Part shown: piece by piece, positions 60,154-64,000 of the stretch
Layout: every line of letters starts with the position of its first letter
How positions within the stretch are numbered: the first letter of the stretch is position 1
From: Tenacibaculum todarodis
GTDB taxonomy: Bacteria; Bacteroidota; Bacteroidia; Flavobacteriales; Flavobacteriaceae
Reading direction: 5' to 3'
DNA: 64,000 nucleotides
Assembly: GCF_001889045.1 (NCBI RefSeq)
Contig: NZ_CP018155.1
Span: forward strand, 2,048,001-2,112,000
The notes under the pieces: model-generated
Database searches by the model: none
The model's input: only the letters and a program-made list of their open reading frames with translations
Told to the model about the DNA's origin: nothing
Made by a program: the position numbers and the translations under genes

Positions 60154-61461
60154 TTATTTTTTCTTAGGTAAATATTCTAAGATTAATCTTTGATTTTTAT
60201 TTAAGTATTTCTTTGCAACTTCTCTAATTTCTTCTCTAGTAACAGACCTGTAAACATCTATTTCAGTATTAATTAAATTAGTATCTCCATACATTACATT
60301 ATATCTTGCCAAAGAATTAGCAATACCAACAACGCTTGAGTTAGAATTTACATATCTATTTTCAAATTGATTTTGAATCTTTTGAAACGCTTTTTCAGAA
60401 ATTAAATCTGTTTGAATTTTAACTATTTCTTCATCCATTTCAGCCACTAACTGATCTAAAGTAGTTTTACCTAGTGGAAGAGAAAAAAGTGCATAAACAC
60501 CATAATCTTGTTGACTAATATTTACCGCTTGCACTGCTAGAGCTTGCTTTTGAGTGTCTACCATTTTCTTGTATAAAACAGAGCTTTTTCCTCCACTTAA
60601 ATACGTAGAAATCATATCTAAAACTTTAGAATCTCTTGTTTTAAAAGAAGGTGTTCTATACGCAGCAATAATAGCTGGTATTTGAATATTCTCGTCATAC
60701 GCTTTCGCTTTAAACTCTTGCGTAATTGGCTCTTCCTTCGGGAAATTTCTTACAACCTCTGGTCCTCTTGGTATTGGACCAAAATAATCTTTAATCATTT
60801 TCTTTGCAGAAGCAATATCAATATCACCAGCAACAACTAAAGTTGCATTATTTGGTACATAATATTTTTTATTAAAAGCTAAAAATTCTTCTAACGTTGC
60901 CGCATCTAAATGATCCATATACCCAACATTTGGGTCTTTATATGGGTGTACTTTAAATATGTTTTTAGAAATTTCTGGTAAAATATTAGAATATGCTCTT
61001 GTACGTTGTCTTTTCTCTTCTTTTACAACTTCGTTCTGTGTATCAACACCATCTTGACCAATAATTGGATGTAATAAGCGTTCAGATTCCATCCAAAGAC
61101 CTAATTCTAATTTGTTTGAAGGGAAGATCTCATAATAATAGGTTCTATCTTGAGACGTATTAGCATTATTCCTTCCACCATTAGAAGACACAATTTTAAA
61201 CCATTCTCCTTTTCCAATATTTTCTGTACCTTCAAATAAAAGGTGTTCAAAGAAATGTGCAAAACCTGTTCTTTTTCTATCTCCATCTTTACCACCAACT
61301 CCATACATTACAGAGGTAATAATTACAGGAGCAGATTTGTCTTGATGTAAAATAACGTGCATTCCGTTATCTAAATCGTACTCTTCAAATTCAACTTTTT
61401 GTGCATTTGCTGAAAATGCAATCAAAAATACTGAAGCAAGAGTTAAAATACTTTTTTTCAT
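60154..61461 (-). CDS. M16-family zinc peptidase, active subunit
   Basis: 435 residues with signal peptide (FLIAFSANAQ). The inverted zinc motif is H69-F-F-E72-H73 in FAHFFEHLLFEGTE. A glutamate-rich helix follows (NEVVKEEKRQR, near residue 145) that would hold the third zinc ligand. It is expected to cleave peptides in the periplasm. It sits nine bases before its inactive-type partner, as in paired M16 enzymes. Confidence 0.92.
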   Translation of the reverse strand: MKKSILTLASVFLIAFSANAQKVEFEEYDLDNGMHVILHQDKSAPVIITSVMYGVGGKDGDRKRTGFAHFFEHLLFEGTENIGKGEWFKIVSSNGGRNNANTSQDRTYYYEIFPSNKLELGLWMESERLLHPIIGQDGVDTQNEVVKEEKRQRTRAYSNILPEISKNIFKVHPYKDPNVGYMDHLDAATLEEFLAFNKKYYVPNNATLVVAGDIDIASAKKMIKDYFGPIPRGPEVVRNFPKEEPITQEFKAKAYDENIQIPAIIAAYRTPSFKTRDSKVLDMISTYLSGGKSSVLYKKMVDTQKQALAVQAVNISQQDYGVYALFSLPLGKTTLDQLVAEMDEEIVKIQTDLISEKAFQKIQNQFENRYVNSNSSVVGIANSLARYNVMYGDTNLINTEIDVYRSVTREEIREVAKKYLNKNQRLILEYLPKKK

Positions 61462-61631
61462 TGATTTTATTATTTAATTAGTGATTTAGTTTAAAGTTTG
61501 ACGCTCATTTTTTTTGTTTGTTACAACTATTTGAGAAAAAATAAAAACAAGCTCTCAAAAATAACATTAAAACTTAAAAGTTAGCTAGTTATAAAGTTTA
61601 TTTAAAAAAAATAATTATTGTTAATAACTTA

Positions 61632-61660
61632 TTGTGAGTAACAAAAAATATGTATATTTG
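61632..61660 (+). promoter_or_regulatory. promoter of rplU
   Basis: TTG (61632-61634), 18 bases, TATATTTG (61653-61660), then GCATCCGCATTTTCAG. Spacing and -7 element are consensus, and the sequence after the -7 repeats that of the HU promoter. The 5' leader is about 45 bases. Confidence 0.75.
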
Positions 61661-61712
61661 CATCCGCATTTTCAGTTAGAAAGTGTAGTAATAAATACAA
61701 AAAACAAATAGT

Positions 61713-62363
61713 ATGTACGCAATCGTAGAGATAGCAGGGCAGCAATTTAAAGTAGCGAAAGACCAAAAGGTTTACGTTCACCGTTTACAAGAAGCAGAAG
61801 GATCAAAAGTAACTTTTGATAACGTAATGCTTATTGAAGATAAAGGTGGAGTAACTATTGGCGCCCCAGCTATAGAAGGAGCCGCAGTAACGGCAAAAAT
61901 TCTAGGTCACTTAAAAGGTGATAAAGTAATCGTTTTCAAAAAGAAAAGAAGAAAAGGTTACAAGAAGAAAAATGGACACAGACAGTATTTAAGTGAGATT
62001 CAGATTGAATCTATCGCTGCTTCTGGTGCTAAAAAAACAACTGCTAAGAAAGCTGCTCCTAAAAAGGAAACAGTAAAGGCTGAAGCTAAAAAAGCTGCTC
62101 CTAAAAAATCTTCTAAAGCAGATGATTTAAAGAAAATTGAAGGTATTGGTCCTAAAATTGCAGAAACTTTAGTAGCTGCAGGTTTAGCAACTTTTGCAGA
62201 TTTAGCAAAAGCAAAACCAGCTGCAATTTCTGAAATTATTGCAGGTGTTCGTGGAAACCACGTAACAGATACTTGGCCAAAACAAGCTAAATTAGCTGCA
62301 GATGGTAAGTGGGATGAATTAAAAGATTTACAAGATATATTAGACGGAGGAGTTGAAAAATAA
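61713..62363 (+). CDS. rplU: 50S ribosomal protein L21 with C-terminal helix-hairpin-helix extension
   Basis: 216 residues, twice the usual 103. Residues 1-103 are L21 (MYAIVEIAGQQFKVAKDQKVYV; RRKGYKKKNGHRQYLSEIQIESI). A Lys/Ala linker (about 104-135) leads to a helix-hairpin-helix domain (about 136-216; LKKIEGIGPKIAETLVAAGLATFADLA, then TWPKQAKLAADGKWDELKDLQDILDGG). L21 binds 23S rRNA domain VI; the added domain's target is unknown. I recall such extended L21 in other Flavobacteriaceae. rpmA follows after 38 bases. Confidence 0.95.
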   Translation: MYAIVEIAGQQFKVAKDQKVYVHRLQEAEGSKVTFDNVMLIEDKGGVTIGAPAIEGAAVTAKILGHLKGDKVIVFKKKRRKGYKKKNGHRQYLSEIQIESIAASGAKKTTAKKAAPKKETVKAEAKKAAPKKSSKADDLKKIEGIGPKIAETLVAAGLATFADLAKAKPAAISEIIAGVRGNHVTDTWPKQAKLAADGKWDELKDLQDILDGGVEK

Positions 62364-62401
62364 CTCACTAATATAACTTTAACCTATAAAAACTCAAGAA
62401 A

Positions 62402-62662
62402 ATGGCACATAAAAAAGGTGTAGGTAGTTCGAAGAATGGTAGAGAATCAGAATCGAAACGACTAGGAGTAAAGATTTTTGGAGGACAAGCTGCAATTGCA
62501 GGTAATATTCTTGTCCGTCAAAGAGGTACAACTCACAATCCAGGTGAAAATGTATATATGGGAAAAGACCATACATTACATGCTAAGGTTGATGGTGTTG
62601 TAGATTTCAAAAAGAAAAGAGACAACAAATCTTACGTTTCTATTATTCCTTTCGAGGCTTAA
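62402..62662 (+). CDS. rpmA: 50S ribosomal protein L27
   Basis: 86 residues: [43 protein letters not shown] is the L27 signature. The N-terminus that reaches the peptidyl-transferase centre begins right at Met-Ala-His-Lys-Lys, without the cleavable extension seen in Firmicutes. It is co-transcribed with rplU and followed by a terminator. Confidence 0.98.
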   Translation: MAHKKGVGSSKNGRESESKRLGVKIFGGQAAIAGNILVRQRGTTHNPGENVYMGKDHTLHAKVDGVVDFKKKRDNKSYVSIIPFEA

Positions 62663-62682
62663 GAAATAAAGATTATAATATT

Positions 62683-62715
62683 AAAAACGCGCAAACAATG
62701 TTTGCGCGTTTTTTT
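62683..62715 (+). terminator. terminator after rpmA
   Basis: aacgcgcaaac (62686-62696) with gtttgcgcgtt (62700-62710), a 3-base loop and a T-run to 62715. Confidence 0.9.
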
Positions 62716-62740
62716 ATGCTTCTTATTTATACTGAATTTG

Positions 62741-62748
62741 TATTTTTA
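62741..62748 (+). promoter_or_regulatory. probable -7 element of waaA, near-leaderless
   Basis: TATTTTTA differs from TAnnTTTG at the last base and ends five bases before the waaA ATG (62754). It lies between the rpmA terminator and the gene. Confidence 0.35.
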
Positions 62749-62753
62749 CGTTA

Positions 62754-63989
62754 ATGAATTTTCTTTACAATATATTAGTTTTTATTGCATCTCTTTTATT
62801 ACCATTGATAGCTTTATTCAATAAAAAAATAAAGTTATTTGTTGATGGAAGAAAAGAAACATTTACAAAACTATCTTCTATCAATAAAACCGATAAAGTA
62901 ATTTGGTTCCATGCGGCTTCTTTGGGCGAATTTGAACAAGCAATACCTATTATAGAAGAGCTTAAAAATAAATACGATAATTATAAAATTGTTGTAACCT
63001 TCTTCTCTCCTTCTGGATATGAAATAAGAAAAAATTACGCTTTAGCAGATATTGTATGCTATCTTCCTTTAGACTCTAAAAGTAAGATGAAGAAATTATT
63101 AGAAATTGTTCACCCTACAGTTGCAATATTTATAAAGTATGAATTCTGGCCAAACCTTTTAAGTCAGTTAAAACGAAAAGAAATTCCTACTATTTTAGTT
63201 TCAGGAATTTTAAGAGAGAAACAATCATTCTTTAAATGGTATGGGGGTTTTATGAGAGAAAAGCTGAATACTTTCAATCACTTTTTTGTTCAAAATGAAG
63301 AATCGAAAAAACTCTTAAAATCTATTAATTTAAACAACGTTACAATTGCTGGAGACACTCGTTTTGATAGAGTTTCAACAATCTTAAACCAAGACAATAG
63401 GTTAGATTTTATTTCTGAATTTAAAAATAGTAAATATGTAATTGTTGCCGGAAGTACTTGGCAAGAAGATGAAGAATTATTGGTAAACTACATCAATAAC
63501 GAAGCATCTGAAGAAGAAAAATTTATTATTGCTCCACACAACATCAATCAAAAAAATATTGAAATTTTAAAAAATTCAATCTTAAAAAAGACGGTGTTAT
63601 TTTCTGCTAAAGGGAATACAAGCTTAGCAGAATATCAAGTTTTTATTATTGATACTATTGGGATATTAACCAAAATATATTCTTACGCAGATACTACTTA
63701 TGTTGGTGGCGGATTAAAAACTGGCTTGCATAATATTTTAGAACCCGCTACTTTTGGAGTTCCTATTGTTATTGGAAACAAATACAAAAAGTTTAAAGAA
63801 GCTGAAGATTTGGTAGCTTTAAAAGGTTGTATTTCAATTAATAATCAAGAAGAGTTTTCTACTATTTTTACAAAATTTAAAGCAGATGAAAACTATAGAA
63901 AATCAACAGGAAATATCAACAAAAAATATATTCAAGAAAATTTAGGAGCAACTCCTTTAGTTGTTAATTATTTAAAAAACATACTTTAA
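62754..63989 (+). CDS. waaA: 3-deoxy-D-manno-octulosonic acid transferase
   Basis: 411 residues of the GT30 family. There is an N-terminal membrane anchor (about 3-22), then VIWFHAASLGEFEQAIPIIEELK with the catalytic Glu, KYEFWPNLL, NFFVQN-like HFFVQNEESKKLL, VAGSTWQEDEELL and the donor site YVGGGLKTGLHNILEPATFGVPIVIG. It adds KDO to lipid A at the inner membrane. It is followed by an ATG at 63992 that may begin the next gene, cut by the window end. Confidence 0.95.
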   Translation: MNFLYNILVFIASLLLPLIALFNKKIKLFVDGRKETFTKLSSINKTDKVIWFHAASLGEFEQAIPIIEELKNKYDNYKIVVTFFSPSGYEIRKNYALADIVCYLPLDSKSKMKKLLEIVHPTVAIFIKYEFWPNLLSQLKRKEIPTILVSGILREKQSFFKWYGGFMREKLNTFNHFFVQNEESKKLLKSINLNNVTIAGDTRFDRVSTILNQDNRLDFISEFKNSKYVIVAGSTWQEDEELLVNYINNEASEEEKFIIAPHNINQKNIEILKNSILKKTVLFSAKGNTSLAEYQVFIIDTIGILTKIYSYADTTYVGGGLKTGLHNILEPATFGVPIVIGNKYKKFKEAEDLVALKGCISINNQEEFSTIFTKFKADENYRKSTGNINKKYIQENLGATPLVVNYLKNIL

Positions 63990-64000
63990 TTATGGAATTT

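Noticed and set aside
63992..64000. Start of a further gene (ATG GAA TTT)
   Set aside because: Only nine bases are inside the window, too few to support a feature.
1..64000. tRNA, rRNA, tmRNA or prophage regions
   Set aside because: The intergenic gaps were read through and none showed cloverleaf, rRNA or phage gene signatures.

Overview
The window reads as chromosomal DNA of a member of the Flavobacteriaceae, probably a marine Polaribacter/Tenacibaculum-type organism. The supporting signs are a low G+C content, promoters of the Bacteroidota type (-7 element TAnnTTTG), hardly any Shine-Dalgarno sequences, type IX secretion and gliding genes (sprA, gldE, gldD, a remB-like gene), TonB-dependent receptors with carboxypeptidase-like N-terminal domains, and SCO/CtaM-type oxidase assembly genes. 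I saw no rRNA, tRNA, CRISPR array, transposase, integrase or prophage. Most genes are complete housekeeping or envelope genes.

Layout. 0.3-7.2 kb (+): a TonB-dependent receptor with a surface lipoprotein, a MORN-like protein (-), dodecin, a DUF1304 protein, an MscS channel and an unknown secreted protein. 7.2-14.5 kb (-): tsaB, tolC, then an aerobic-respiration operon led by cyoE with two subunit III genes, subunit IV, SCO, a cysteine-free SCO-like protein, a CtaM-like DUF420 protein and a small CxxC protein. 14.6-19.7 kb (-): RemB-like protein, a hexapeptide acyltransferase, deoC and two tandem tonB genes. 19.7-28.2 kb (-): ruvA-sprA-gcvH-vanZ. 28.3-33.1 kb: malic enzyme (-) and a DUF5686 protein (+). 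33.2-42.4 kb: a molybdenum-cofactor region (moaD, moaE, moeB-like, mobA, moaC, moeA, moaA) that also carries a MutS-like ATPase, a cassette-like membrane-protein gene and a four-helix-bundle gene. 42.5-49.1 kb: uvrC, patatin/BamA protein, and an XRE regulator divergent from two lipoprotein genes, one with an HExxH motif. 49.2-51.3 kb (-): RNase G, a 30-residue basic protein and HU. 51.4-54.8 kb (+): mutY-ssb-gldE-gldD. 54.8-61.5 kb: ctaA, a heavy-metal-binding protein, an EamA transporter, a 20-copy 7-bp tandem repeat and two M16 peptidases. 61.7-64 kb (+): rplU-rpmA and waaA.

The strongest unusual signals are small mobile or repetitive pieces. The four-helix-bundle gene sits inside the Moco operon between 22-bp inverted repeats that contain the stop codons of both it and moeA. 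A dispersed palindromic repeat family includes one copy read in frame inside mobA. A membrane-protein gene is followed by a large attC-like hairpin. There are 20 perfect copies of CAGTATT. On the regulatory side, the rplU and HU promoters share 21 of 23 bases through the -7 element and initial transcribed region, several -7 elements lie only 4-8 bases before the start codon, and direct heptamers TTAACAT with an 11-bp period resemble Pho boxes. The four-helix-bundle insertion and the in-frame repeat in mobA are the best candidates for something undescribed.
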